Assembly (NCBI GenBank): GCA_002699145.1
Contig: PABK01000009.1
Location: 1 to 64,000, forward strand
DNA length: 64,000 nucleotides
Source of the DNA: Halioglobus sp.
Lineage (GTDB): Bacteria > Pseudomonadota > Gammaproteobacteria > Pseudomonadales > Halieaceae
Reading direction: 5' to 3'
In this document: positions 40,605-50,221 of the stretch, piece by piece
Layout: every line of letters starts with the position of its first letter
Position numbering within the stretch: position 1 is the stretch's first letter
Position numbers and translations under genes: made by a program
Notes under the pieces: model-generated
The model's database searches: none
Told to the model about the DNA's origin: nothing
Seen by the model: only the letters and a program-made list of their open reading frames with translations

Positions 40605-41009
40605 ATGATTGTCAGAACACTTGCCGAGGCAAACCAGGGTGACCGGCGCATCGTGTCACCCGATGGCAACTGGGAGAGCACCCGCCTGTTGTTGAAAAAC
40701 GACCAGATGGGGTTCTCCTTCCACATCACCACCATCTATGCCGGCGCCGATTTCCGCATGCATTACCAGAACCACCTGGAGTCGGTGTACTGCATCTCGG
40801 GTTCGGGCGAGGTGCAGACGCTGGCGGACGGCAAGGTCCATCCCATCGAGGCGGGCACGATCTACATTCTCGACCAGCACGACGAGCACATACTGCGCGC
40901 CCACAGCGAGATGAAAATGGCCTGCGTGTTCAACCCGGCCCTGAGCGGCAAGGAAGTGCACAACAAGGAAGGGGCCTACGAACTCGATGCCGAGGCCGTT
41001 TCGACCTAG
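40605..41009 (+). CDS. ectC: Ectoine synthase EctC
   Basis: Cupin-fold enzyme closing N-acetyl-diaminobutyrate to ectoine, the compatible solute. 134 residues. [41 protein letters not shown] and the metal-binding region [11 protein letters not shown] are conserved. It follows ectB by 30 bases. No ectD hydroxylase, aspartokinase or ectR regulator is adjacent. Confidence 0.98.
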   Translation: MIVRTLAEANQGDRRIVSPDGNWESTRLLLKNDQMGFSFHITTIYAGADFRMHYQNHLESVYCISGSGEVQTLADGKVHPIEAGTIYILDQHDEHILRAHSEMKMACVFNPALSGKEVHNKEGAYELDAEAVST

Positions 41010-41103
41010 GCATCTTCCGGCACGCCCAACCCGGCGAACCCGCAGAACGGGGCGACGCCAAACGCACCCGACAACAACAACAAGGCCCTGACCAGGTGAT
41101 GAC

Positions 41104-42531
41104 ATGCTAGGCTCTTTCATCTTCTGCCTGCTGGCGTTCACCCTCATCGGCATCGCCTCGTCGCGGCTCAGCCGCGGCACCCGCCACGACTACTACCTCG
41201 CCGACAGCAGCGTAAAACCCTGGCTGGTCGGCCTTTCCGCCGTGGCCACCAACAACAGCGGCTACATGTTCATCGGCGTGATCGGCTACACCTACAGCAC
41301 GGGCTTTCCCGCGTTCTGGCTGATGTTCGGCTGGATCCTCGGGGATTTCCTCGGTTCGCTGCTGGTACACGCCCGGCTGCGCGCCGCCACCGAGCGCAGC
41401 GACGAGGTGAGCTACGCCGGCGTCCTGGCCAACTGGTACGGCGGCGACAACTCGCGCCTGCAGCGGGTCATCGGCCTCATCTCCCTGACCTTCCTGCTCG
41501 CCTACGCCAGCGCGCAACTGGTGGCCGGCTCGAAAGCGCTGCACGTGCTGTTCGACTGGCCGCAGTGGGCGGGCGCGACCATGGGCGCCGCGATGGTCAT
41601 GGTGTACTGCTTCGCCGGCGGCATCCGCGCTTCCATCTGGACCGACGCGGCCCAGTCCACGGTCATGATCGTCGCCATGGGCGTGCTGTTTGTCGCCGCC
41701 ACCGAGTCCCTGGGCGGCGCGGATGCAGCGCTGGCAGCGATGCGCGAGGTTCCCGGCTTCACCAACTGGTTCCCACCCGACCTGCTGCTGCCGGGTATCG
41801 GCGGCGCGCTGCTGTTCGTTGTCGGCTGGATGTTCGCGGGCCTGTCGGTGGTGGGACAGCCCCACGTCATGGTCAGGTTCATGACGCTGGAAAACGGCAA
41901 CCAGATGCGCCGGGCACGCGCCTGGTACTACCTCTGGTTCACCGGGTTTTACTTCCTCGCCACTGGGGTTGGCCTGTTGTCACGCATACACCTTGGTGAT
42001 GCGGCGAATTTCGACGCGGAACTGGCCCTGCCCACCATGGCGCTGGAGCTGCTGCCGCCGGCGCTGGTCGGCCTGATCCTGGCCGGCGTGTTCGCCGCCA
42101 CCATCTCCACCGCCGACTCCCTCATACTGAGTTGCTCTGCCTCGCTCACCCACGACCTGCTGCCGCACAGGATCGAACGGCCGCTGCTGCTGAAAACCGC
42201 CACCGTGGTCATGACCCTGGCCGCCCTGGGCCTGGCGATGTCCAACAGCCAGAGCGTATTCAGCCTGGTCATCCTGTCCTGGTCCGGCCTGGCCAGCGCC
42301 TTCGCGCCGCTGCTCATCGTACTGTGCCTGGGCAGACGGCCCGGCCAGCTGGCCAGCCTCGCCGCCGTGTTCACCGGCCTGGCCACTGCCCTGGTATGGC
42401 GCTGGCTGGGCTGGGAAGGCCTGGTCTATGAGGGCCTGCCGGGGATCGTCGCCGGGCTCACGCTGTTGCTGCTGGCCACGCCCGCGGCGCAGGCGAGCGC
42501 GGCGCAACCGGTGCGCCAGGCTTCCGGCTGA
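41104..42531 (+). CDS. Sodium/solute symporter (SSS family), ectoine-linked
   Basis: A 475-residue transporter of the SSS (PutP-like) family with about 13 membrane segments. The sodium-site motif near TISTADSLILSCSA is conserved. It lies 94 bases after ectC on the same strand, so uptake or recapture of ectoine, proline or a related solute is the natural hypothesis; the actual substrate is not shown by sequence. Confidence 0.88.
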   Translation: MLGSFIFCLLAFTLIGIASSRLSRGTRHDYYLADSSVKPWLVGLSAVATNNSGYMFIGVIGYTYSTGFPAFWLMFGWILGDFLGSLLVHARLRAATERSDEVSYAGVLANWYGGDNSRLQRVIGLISLTFLLAYASAQLVAGSKALHVLFDWPQWAGATMGAAMVMVYCFAGGIRASIWTDAAQSTVMIVAMGVLFVAATESLGGADAALAAMREVPGFTNWFPPDLLLPGIGGALLFVVGWMFAGLSVVGQPHVMVRFMTLENGNQMRRARAWYYLWFTGFYFLATGVGLLSRIHLGDAANFDAELALPTMALELLPPALVGLILAGVFAATISTADSLILSCSASLTHDLLPHRIERPLLLKTATVVMTLAALGLAMSNSQSVFSLVILSWSGLASAFAPLLIVLCLGRRPGQLASLAAVFTGLATALVWRWLGWEGLVYEGLPGIVAGLTLLLLATPAAQASAAQPVRQASG

Positions 42532-42714
42532 CGCCGTCCCCCTCCTCTTCATCCGCTTGTCCCGCCCCTGTCGCCGGCTGCCGAACTGTCGCCCACGGCG
42601 CGACTAAGGCATTATGAAGGTCTGGTAATCGGGCCGCTGGCTACCCACGCCGGACGGCGGGCAGACGGCGGCCTGCCAACAATAAAATGATCACCGGCTC
42701 AGCGAGACTCTCAC

Positions 42715-44541
42715 ATGACAGTCCACGGCAAGCTAGTTTCCCCCGCAGGCGCCTGTCGCCGCTACCTTGCCGCCGCGTTGATGACACTGTTGCTGACGGC
42801 CTGCTCAGACTCCCCGGACACGCCCACCGACCGCGGCGTGGCGGCGGCGCGCGACGCCTGTGTGACGGCGGTGCAGCTCACGCACTCGGCCTGTGCGCGA
42901 CAGTGCCCGCGCTTTCCCGACGCAGCCGCCGCGGCGGCCTGCGCAAGCGCGTGCAGTGACACTGCGCAGGCGCACACCACGCTCTGCGCCGCGCCATTGC
43001 AGGCCTTCGCCGACGCCTGTCGGGGCGCGGGCTGTGCAGCCGCGGTGGACGACTGCCGTGACAGCGCGGCGTCGGAACTGGCCAGTTGCAGCGCCGCCTG
43101 CGACAGCGCAGACCTGCGCTGCAATGCGCGCTGCGAAACCCGCGGCGCCGCCGCACAGCGCAGCTGCGGCTTCCTGCCCGTCACCACCCTGGCGGGCGGT
43201 GTCGCGCCGCCGTCCCTGCCGCAGGGCCAGCCGGCATTTCTGCCGGGCCTGCTGGACGAGGCGGAGATCGCGGTGGTGGAGGCGGCGGACGCGCGCGCCC
43301 GCGAGCTGCGCACGCGCTCTGTTCGCCTGTGGACCGGCGAGCCGGGAACCGCAGTGCGGGTGACACAACTCGAGCACGGCTTCCGCTTCGGCGTACCGCT
43401 GGATATCCGCGAATTCGAGCTGGGCGGGGAACCGCTGGCCTTTTACGCCGACATCGCACGCAGCCACGCCAGCCTGCTGGTGGCCGAAACCAGCCTGAAA
43501 TGGCGCAACGTCGAGCGCGAGCAAGACCAGGTCAGTTTCGATCTCGCCGACACGGAGCTGGCCTGGGCCGAGGCGCTGGGTTTCGACCTCAAGGCCCACG
43601 TGCTGCTGTGGGGCAATCATCCACCGCTGGCTTCCGGCAGCGGCACCCCGGACTGGCTGCGCGAGACCTTCCCGGAAAAAACGCTCGGCGACGACGATCA
43701 GCAGGCGCTGCGTGACCTGATACGCGAGCACGTGCAAAGCGTGGTGACGCGCTACGCCGGACGCATCGACGTGTGGGAGGTCACCAACGAGATGCTCAAC
43801 CCGATCACCGACTGGTTCGCCGCGCGCCTGGGGCAGGGCATTACCGACGACGTCTTCCGCTGGGCGCGCGCCGCGGACCCGGGTGTCGAGCTGGTGTACA
43901 ACGAATGGATCAACGAGATCTTCACCGGCCTGGGCGGGCCTGGCGCCGCGGCGGTGCGCGACCGTGTGCTGCAGCTGCGCGAGGCCGGGGTGCCGGTCGA
44001 CGCCCTGGGGCAGCAGGGGCACTTCGCCCCCGGCCTGGTCAACGTCGGCGTCGACGTGGACCTGAGCCAGCGCACGCGGGTCGACGACTACGCCGCCGCT
44101 CTGGACACGCTGGCCGAGGCCGGCCTGCCCATCCACATCACCGAGGTCACCTTTGCCGCCCCCGCCGAGCCGGAGCATCGCGCCGCCCAGGCGGAGGCGA
44201 TCATGCGCATCTGGTGGGGGCACCCGGCGGTGGAGGAAATCATCCTGTGGAACTTCTGGAACCCGCTGGGACCGCGCAGCCACCTGAACCTCGGCATCTT
44301 CGGCGACGATCGCAACCCGACCCGCCACGGCGAGGCGCTGCTGTCGCTGCTCAACGACCGCTGGCGCACCGACGTGCAGGGCACGACCGGCGCCGACGGC
44401 GCGCTCGAACTGCGCGCGACCCACGGGCAGTACCTGGCGCAGTGGGACACCGGGGCCGGTCCCGTACACGTGCGCTTCGAGGTGCTGCCCGGACCGGGCA
44501 CGCTCGACGTCGTCGCGCTGCAGGAACCGGCCATGCCATGA
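42715..44541 (+). CDS. GH10-like glycoside hydrolase lipoprotein with Cys-rich head
   Basis: A 608-residue exported enzyme. The signal peptide ends in a lipobox LLLTAC, so it should be membrane-anchored. Residues about 40-150 hold 14 cysteines, many as C-x3-C pairs (CARQC, CASAC, CSAAC, CNARC), a segment I do not recognise. From about residue 220 the fold is glycoside hydrolase family 10: WEVTNEM with acid/base E359 and ITEVTF with nucleophile E477. GH10 enzymes are mostly endo-xylanases; the actual glycan is unknown. The stop overlaps the next gene's start (ATGA). Catalytic assignment is good, the Cys-rich head is novel to me. Confidence 0.85.
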   Translation: MTVHGKLVSPAGACRRYLAAALMTLLLTACSDSPDTPTDRGVAAARDACVTAVQLTHSACARQCPRFPDAAAAAACASACSDTAQAHTTLCAAPLQAFADACRGAGCAAAVDDCRDSAASELASCSAACDSADLRCNARCETRGAAAQRSCGFLPVTTLAGGVAPPSLPQGQPAFLPGLLDEAEIAVVEAADARARELRTRSVRLWTGEPGTAVRVTQLEHGFRFGVPLDIREFELGGEPLAFYADIARSHASLLVAETSLKWRNVEREQDQVSFDLADTELAWAEALGFDLKAHVLLWGNHPPLASGSGTPDWLRETFPEKTLGDDDQQALRDLIREHVQSVVTRYAGRIDVWEVTNEMLNPITDWFAARLGQGITDDVFRWARAADPGVELVYNEWINEIFTGLGGPGAAAVRDRVLQLREAGVPVDALGQQGHFAPGLVNVGVDVDLSQRTRVDDYAAALDTLAEAGLPIHITEVTFAAPAEPEHRAAQAEAIMRIWWGHPAVEEIILWNFWNPLGPRSHLNLGIFGDDRNPTRHGEALLSLLNDRWRTDVQGTTGADGALELRATHGQYLAQWDTGAGPVHVRFEVLPGPGTLDVVALQEPAMP

Positions 44542-45170
44542 GCCGCGAACCGGCAGAGGACAGTTCACCCCCGGAGCAACCGCTCAGCGACGCCGCCAGG
44601 GCAGGTCGCCTGCAGCGCGCACCCGGCGCCGACGGCTACCGGGTCGACTCGTTCATTGACGTGGTGAAACGGCATGGCCTGACCATGGCCTGTCTCGCCG
44701 GCCTGTGCCTGCTCACCCCCGGCGCCCTGCCCCTGCTGGCGCAAACCACCGCGCGCGCACTGGGCCAGCCGCTGGCGTACCTGGCCGGGCTGGGCGCGTT
44801 GCTGCTGTTTTTTGCCTACTGGAGCGGCCGGCACCGCGCCACCACGACGCGCCAGCTACAGTGGGTTTTCTACCTGCTGATGATTTCCGTGGTCGAGGAG
44901 ATCAGCTTCCGCCTGGTGTTGCCGCAACTGCTGGCCGGGCTGACCCCGCTGACCCTGGCGCAGGTACTGAGCAACCTGCTGTTCGCCTGCATCCACTATT
45001 TCACCCTGCGCTGGCGCCTGGTCAATTGTATTGCGACCTTTTTCGGCGGCATGGGCCTGAGCCACCTGATGGGCCGCGGCGACCTGGTGCTGGTCGTGGC
45101 GGTGCACTGGCTGGGCACCTTCATCAACACCCCGAGGCCGCCGTCGGACACTACGGACGGGGCTGGATAA
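44538..45170 (+). CDS. CPBP-family intramembrane metalloprotease
   Basis: A 210-residue membrane protein with about five hydrophobic segments after a polar N-terminus of 45 residues. The three CPBP (Abi/Rce1) motifs are present: EEISFR with E120, E121 and R125; FACIH with the first His; and VAVHW with the second His. Such proteins cleave prenylated or export-linked peptides, or confer bacteriocin self-immunity. Its start overlaps the GH10 stop, and the gene for a PqqD-like/glycosyltransferase-like protein follows after 76 bases. Confidence 0.88.
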   Translation: MSREPAEDSSPPEQPLSDAARAGRLQRAPGADGYRVDSFIDVVKRHGLTMACLAGLCLLTPGALPLLAQTTARALGQPLAYLAGLGALLLFFAYWSGRHRATTTRQLQWVFYLLMISVVEEISFRLVLPQLLAGLTPLTLAQVLSNLLFACIHYFTLRWRLVNCIATFFGGMGLSHLMGRGDLVLVVAVHWLGTFINTPRPPSDTTDGAG

Positions 45171-45246
45171 TCGGCTTTGCACGCCGTTTCGAGTATCATA
45201 AGCCGCCCACCCCGCACCTCAACCAGCCCGCCCGGACCTCCACGCG

Positions 45247-47100
45247 ATGAGCAACGACTACGACATTTCCTTCTCCTATACCGTGAACAACCCCGGGCCC
45301 GCCGCGGCGCCGCAGGAGACGGACCCGACGCCCTACGCCTTCCCCGACTGCGAGGAATTCAGCCTGCCCAACGGCGCGGTACTGCTGGTCAGCAAGCACG
45401 GCCCGCAACAGACCGTGGTCACCCGCGACGTCTCCATCGCGCTGGGCAACTGCCGTGAGTTCCGCAGCCTGCAGGGCCACGCCCGCTTCCTCACCGGCTA
45501 CATGCCGGAGCTGGGTGGCGATGTGGACGGGGTGCGCAAGGTACTGGAGTCGGTGCGCGACGCGGGCCTCATGGTCCCCGCGCAGGCGTTCGCCGGGCGT
45601 TTGGCGGACGGCGCGCGCGGCGTGGAGCGGGCGCCCTCCCGGGTCTTCGTCATCACCTGCGACAGGCCGCAGGCGGTCGAGCGCCTGCTGGAGACCCTGC
45701 TCGCCGGCGCGGACCTGGCCCGGCACGAACGCCTCTACCTGGTCGATGATTCCCGCGACGCGGACAACGCCGCACGCAATCGCGAACTGGTGCAGACATT
45801 CAATACACGCAGCCCGCGCGACATGCATTATTTCGGCAGCCAGGAGCGGGAGACACTGTTGTCGCGACTGCTGCAGCAGCTGCCGCAGCACGAACCGGCG
45901 CTGCGCTTCCTGCTGGACCGGCAGCAGTGGCAGGGCCACAAGACCTTCGGCCTGGCGCGCACGCTATGCCTGCTGTTGTCGGTAGGCCGGCGCGCCATCG
46001 TGCTGGACGACGACGTCGTCTGTACCGCGATCGAGCCGCCGCATCGCTCGGCGGGCATCGGGTTTGTCGAGCGCATGTGCGAGGCGGACTTCTATCGCAG
46101 CGCCGATGCCTGGATGCAGGGCGCCCGGCAACGCGAGGAAGATCCCCTGGCCGGCCACCTCTCCTGCCTGGGCGCCGGGCTGGGGGACGCCCTGGACAGC
46201 CTGGGCGCGGCGGCTCCCTCGGGAGAACAGTTGCGGGACAGCCAGTTCCAGGTGCTGCGTCGCGTCACCCCCGCCTCGCGCATCCTGGTCACCCAGAATG
46301 GCACCTTCGGCGACCCCGGCACAGGCGATACTTCCTGGGTGTTCAACCTCACCGGGCCGTCGCTGGACAGGCTGCTGGCCGGCCCGAGTTCCATCGAGGA
46401 CAAGGTCACCACGCGCCAGTACTGGATGGGCTGGTCGCGGCCGACCTTCAGCAACCGCTTCAACATGTCCCAGGTCACCGGCCTGGACAACAGCGCCCTG
46501 CTGCCGCCCTACTTCCCCGCCTGGCGCGGCGAGGACCAGTTGTTCGGCGCGATGCTCGAGTACCTCTACCCGGACTCACTGGTGCTGAACTATCCCTGGG
46601 CGGTGCCGCACCTGCCGCTGGACGAGCGCAGCGGCAGCATCACGCCAGCGCCGGAAGTGGCGGCGGGCGCCGCGCTGGTGGAGACGCATATCGGCGCGAA
46701 CGCGCCGGACAATGCCGCGCTGCCCCTTGAATCACGCCTGGCGTCGCTGGTGTTGTTGTTCGAGCAACTCGCCGGGCGCGGTGACGAAGACCTCGCCGCG
46801 GCCTACCGCACCGCACTGGCCGCCGACCAGGCGAACGCCGCGCGCCAGGTGGCGGACAAGCTGCGCCAGGCGCCGGAGGCACACGGCGAGTGGCGCCAGT
46901 TGCTGGAGGAGCGCGGCAGGCATTACATGCAGGCGATCGGCCGCGCGCAGGTGCCGGTGCGTGTCAGCGGCGTGCCCGAGAGCATGGATGAAGCCGAGCT
47001 GTGGCGCCGTGGCCGCGAGCTGGCCGGCCGCTTCGCCGCCGCCCTGGCCGCCTGGCCGGCAGTCCGCGAGGCCGCGGCGGAGCTGGCGCGGGACGCCTGA
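45247..47100 (+). CDS. PqqD-like domain fused to glycosyltransferase-like protein
   Basis: A 617-residue soluble protein not recognised as a named family. Residues about 36-115 resemble a PqqD-type winged helix, the recognition fold of RiPP pathways: FSLPNGAVLLVSKHG, an ARFL helix and VRKVLESVRDAGLMVPA. From residue about 133 a GT-A-like domain begins (VFVITCDRPQAVERLLETLL, LYLVDDSRD), with a possible metal-binding DDD at residues 254-256 in IVLDDDVVC. The C-terminal 150 residues are helical. Both assignments are by pattern and need structural comparison. It could alternatively be a glycosyltransferase with an unrelated N-terminal domain. Confidence 0.65.
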   Translation: MSNDYDISFSYTVNNPGPAAAPQETDPTPYAFPDCEEFSLPNGAVLLVSKHGPQQTVVTRDVSIALGNCREFRSLQGHARFLTGYMPELGGDVDGVRKVLESVRDAGLMVPAQAFAGRLADGARGVERAPSRVFVITCDRPQAVERLLETLLAGADLARHERLYLVDDSRDADNAARNRELVQTFNTRSPRDMHYFGSQERETLLSRLLQQLPQHEPALRFLLDRQQWQGHKTFGLARTLCLLLSVGRRAIVLDDDVVCTAIEPPHRSAGIGFVERMCEADFYRSADAWMQGARQREEDPLAGHLSCLGAGLGDALDSLGAAAPSGEQLRDSQFQVLRRVTPASRILVTQNGTFGDPGTGDTSWVFNLTGPSLDRLLAGPSSIEDKVTTRQYWMGWSRPTFSNRFNMSQVTGLDNSALLPPYFPAWRGEDQLFGAMLEYLYPDSLVLNYPWAVPHLPLDERSGSITPAPEVAAGAALVETHIGANAPDNAALPLESRLASLVLLFEQLAGRGDEDLAAAYRTALAADQANAARQVADKLRQAPEAHGEWRQLLEERGRHYMQAIGRAQVPVRVSGVPESMDEAELWRRGRELAGRFAAALAAWPAVREAAAELARDA

Positions 47101-47214
47101 ACGCAATCCCCGCAACATGCCCACACCGGCGCCCGGCAAATTCTGCCGGTGCCAGTCCGCGCAGGATTGTTTATCATCCGGGCTAGAACAAGGCGCGCGC
47201 CGGAGGTGTGCGAG

Positions 47215-47640
47215 ATGCTCATCGTTTTCATCGTGAACCTGGCGGTCATCGGGCTGGCGGTCACGATCCACTACGAGTTCCTGCACCGAATCACGCTGCT
47301 GTTACCCAACATGCGCATCCGCTATCGCTTTCGCATCGTGCTGGGCGTGTTTCTCGCGCTCACGGCACACGCGGTGGAAGTCTGGATCTTCGCTTATTCC
47401 TTTTACCTGATGCACCACGCCCCCGGCTGGGGCGAACTCGTCGGTAACTTCGACGGTACGTTCATGGACTGCGTGTACTTCTCCTTCACCACCTACACCA
47501 CGCTGGGTTTCGGCGATATCGAGCCGCTGGGCGACCTGCGCTTTCTCACCGGCCTGGAGTCGCTTACCGGGCTGGTGCTGATCACCTGGACCGCCTCTTT
47601 CCTGTACCTGGAAATGACGCGCTACTGGGATGCGAGGTAG
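47215..47640 (+). CDS. Two-TM potassium-channel-like protein
   Basis: A 141-residue membrane protein with the Ion_trans_2 layout: N-terminal hydrophobic segments, a pore helix and the selectivity filter TTLGFGD at residues 95-101, then a final membrane helix. The filter is close to the canonical TVGYGD with Phe in place of Tyr, as in several bacterial channels. No RCK/TrkA-N domain is attached, so any gating is intrinsic. GGAGG lies upstream of ATG 47215. The next gene follows after 3 bases. Confidence 0.85.
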   Translation: MLIVFIVNLAVIGLAVTIHYEFLHRITLLLPNMRIRYRFRIVLGVFLALTAHAVEVWIFAYSFYLMHHAPGWGELVGNFDGTFMDCVYFSFTTYTTLGFGDIEPLGDLRFLTGLESLTGLVLITWTASFLYLEMTRYWDAR

Positions 47641-47643
47641 GCC

Positions 47644-48048
47644 ATGACATGGCGCGGACTGCACCTGGCCCTGGGCACGGCGGGCCTGTTCCTTTTCATC
47701 CTGCAGGGCCAGTACATGGCCCGGGTACTGGGCGTGCCCGAGCTGCCGGACGTGCAGCGCATGCTGTACCGCTCGGCGCACCTGTACCTGATGCTGGCCT
47801 GCGCCGCAAATATCTGCGCGGGATACTTTATCGAGCCCGGGCGCTACAGCGGGTTCCTGCCGCGGCTGTGTTCGGTGTTGCTGCTGGTGTCCCCCGTGTT
47901 GCTGCTGGTGAGTTTTTTCACCGAGGTCAACACCGCGACCATAGACCGGCCCCTGCTCTCCATCGCCCTGTACCTGCTGTTCGCCGCCGTGGCGCTACTG
48001 GCCAGCCACGCCCTGTGGCGGCGCTTCAGGCCAGTAGCACGGGACTGA
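47644..48048 (+). CDS. Four-TM membrane protein, unknown
   Basis: A 134-residue hydrophobic protein with four predicted membrane segments (near residues 5-22, 44-62, 75-93 and 104-122). The sequence resembles no family I know. It begins 3 bases after the channel gene, so the two probably form an operon and may interact. Its 3' end overlaps the convergent selD-fusion gene by 23 bases. Confidence 0.75.
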   Translation: MTWRGLHLALGTAGLFLFILQGQYMARVLGVPELPDVQRMLYRSAHLYLMLACAANICAGYFIEPGRYSGFLPRLCSVLLLVSPVLLLVSFFTEVNTATIDRPLLSIALYLLFAAVALLASHALWRRFRPVARD

Positions 48049-50221
48049 CGCCGGCCGCCGGGGCCGCGCTGATCTCGCCGATGATCGCCGCCTCGGGATA
48101 GCCAGACTCAAGCAACGCGCCCAACAATTCCTGCGCGCGCGCCGCCGGCACCGCCAGCAGCAGCGGCCCGCTGGTCTGCGGGTCGAACAACAACTGCGCC
48201 GCGGGGCTGTCCACACTGGCGCCGAGCGCCGCGCGCGCGCGCTCCAGGTTGGCCGGGTGCATGGTGCTGATGATTCCCGCCTCGAGACAGTCCCGCGCAC
48301 CGGCGAGCGCGGGCACCCGGGCGCACACCAGGCGCGCGCCGCGTTCGTCGCCGAGCATTTCCAGCAGGTGCCCGAGCAGGCCGAAGCCGGTGACATCGGT
48401 ACAGGCCGAGGCGCCGTACTGCAGCGCCAGGCGCGCCGCCGCCGCGTTGCCGCGCAGCATGTTGTCGACGGCGGCGTCGATGTCGCGGCCATCGGCGCGC
48501 AATTGCATGTGCGCGGCGAACAGGGCGCCGGTGCCCAGGGCGCCGGTCAGCAGCAGCGCATCGCCCGGCTGCGCCCCCGACTTGCCCAGCAGGCGCCCCT
48601 GCGCATCCATGGGCACACCGCTCACCGCGAAGCCCAGGCTGAGGTCCGCGCCCTGCATGCTGTGGCCGCCCAGCAGCGGGCAGTCGGCAGCGGCCAGCTC
48701 GTGCAGCGCCCCGGCCAGCAACTGGTACAGGTCCCGTTGCAGGATGCGCGGCCCCGCATACGGCAGCGTCGCCGCGGCCAGGGCACCCAGCGGGCGCGCG
48801 CCGCAGGCGTAGAGGTCGCTGAGCGCGTGGTTGGCGGCGATCCGGCCCATGGTCCAGGGGTCGGCGACGAGCTGGCGCAACACGTCGATGCTCTGCAGCA
48901 GGGTCGCGCCCTGCAGCCCGGCCAGTGGGGCGGCGTCGTCACCGCCGCCGCTGCAGTGGCGCGGAAACCGCGCGGCCAGTTCCTCCAGCACCTGGCGCAG
49001 CGGGTCGGCGCCCACCTTGGCGCCGCAGCCGCCACAGGCAACCTGCGCCTGCGTGGGCAGCTCCGGCAGCCGGCGCGTCGCCGCGGGCATCGCAGACGGC
49101 AGCGCGCTGAAACGGCGCATGAAGCTGCGGTCGATCCGGTCCTTCCAGCGCCACACCCAGGCGCCGGTTGCGCTGAACACGCCGCGCTCGGCGGTGGCGC
49201 ACCGCTCGCCCAGCGACAACAACGAGAGAAAGCGGCGCTGGGGGCGGTGCTCGCGCAGGGGCTCGTCGAGCATGAACGCGCGCAGGTTGTGTGCCAGCAC
49301 CGGCGCCTGGCGCACGGCGAAGACACCGGCCTTGGGTCGCGGGTGGTTGAGCTGTGTGGCGATATCCCCCGCCGCGAACACGCGCGCGTCGGCGCTGGAC
49401 TGCAGGGTGTCACGCACCGCGAGAAAACCGCCCGCGTCGGTGGGCAGGCCGCTGGCGGCTATCCACGGCGCCGGGGCCGCGGCGGTACACCAGAACACCT
49501 GGTCCAGTGCATCCTCGCGCCCGCCCTGCAGGGTCACGCCCCGCTCTCCCACCGCCGTCACCCTGGCCGCGGTGTGCACCTCGATACCCGCCGCGGCCAG
49601 CGCCGCCTGGACGGCGCGCCGTGCGCGCCGGTTGTAGCCGGGCAACACCTGCTCCGCGGCGGTGTACAGGCGCAATCGCACGCGCTCGCGGCCGAGCCGC
49701 TGCGCCATGGCCAGGGCCAGCTCCACGCTGCCCGCACCGCCGCCGACCACCCCCACGCGCAGCGCGGCGCCCGCGCGCAGCCGCTGTTCCAGTTGCCGCC
49801 AGCGCCGCCACAGGCCGGATACGGGCTTTACCGGCACGCAGTGCTCGCGCGCGCCGGGCACGCTGTCCAGGTCGGGCAGGGAACCGATATCCAGCGACAC
49901 CACGTCGTAGGCCAGGTCCGGGCGCCCGGCGAGGCTGACCCTGCGCCGCGCGGGGTGCAGGGCGGTGGCCTCGGCCTGCACGAAGCGCGCGCCGGCCCAC
50001 TGGCACAACCGCGCCAGGTCGATGTGGGTCTCGTCGAACGTGTAGTGGCCGGCGATCAGGCCCGGCAACATGCCGGAATAGGGCGTGTGGCTGTGCGGCG
50101 ACACCAGCGTGATGCGCAAGCCCTGCACCGGACGCATCGCCAGCATGCGCAGGGCCAGGGCGTGGCTGTGGCCGCCGCCAACCAGCACCAGGTCGCGGCG
50201 CAGTTCAGGCTGTGCGCGCAT
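48026..50221 (-). CDS. selD: FAD oxidoreductase fused to selenophosphate synthetase SelD
   Basis: A 731-residue fusion. Residues 1-370 are a pyridine-nucleotide-disulfide-type FAD domain (LVLVGGGHSHALAL; VGVVGGGAGSVELALA; VFAAGDIATQ). Residues about 390-731 are SelD, which makes selenophosphate from selenide and ATP. The active-site pair C399 and K402 sits in GGCGAKVG, matching E. coli C17 and K20, with cysteine rather than selenocysteine. Further SelD motifs DDAAPLAG and NALSDLYACG-like segments are present. The oxidoreductase half may supply or handle reduced selenium. It overlaps mnmH by 17 bases. Confidence 0.93.
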   Translation of the reverse strand: MRAQPELRRDLVLVGGGHSHALALRMLAMRPVQGLRITLVSPHSHTPYSGMLPGLIAGHYTFDETHIDLARLCQWAGARFVQAEATALHPARRRVSLAGRPDLAYDVVSLDIGSLPDLDSVPGAREHCVPVKPVSGLWRRWRQLEQRLRAGAALRVGVVGGGAGSVELALAMAQRLGRERVRLRLYTAAEQVLPGYNRRARRAVQAALAAAGIEVHTAARVTAVGERGVTLQGGREDALDQVFWCTAAAPAPWIAASGLPTDAGGFLAVRDTLQSSADARVFAAGDIATQLNHPRPKAGVFAVRQAPVLAHNLRAFMLDEPLREHRPQRRFLSLLSLGERCATAERGVFSATGAWVWRWKDRIDRSFMRRFSALPSAMPAATRRLPELPTQAQVACGGCGAKVGADPLRQVLEELAARFPRHCSGGGDDAAPLAGLQGATLLQSIDVLRQLVADPWTMGRIAANHALSDLYACGARPLGALAAATLPYAGPRILQRDLYQLLAGALHELAAADCPLLGGHSMQGADLSLGFAVSGVPMDAQGRLLGKSGAQPGDALLLTGALGTGALFAAHMQLRADGRDIDAAVDNMLRGNAAAARLALQYGASACTDVTGFGLLGHLLEMLGDERGARLVCARVPALAGARDCLEAGIISTMHPANLERARAALGASVDSPAAQLLFDPQTSGPLLLAVPAARAQELLGALLESGYPEAAIIGEISAAPAAGVSPVLLA

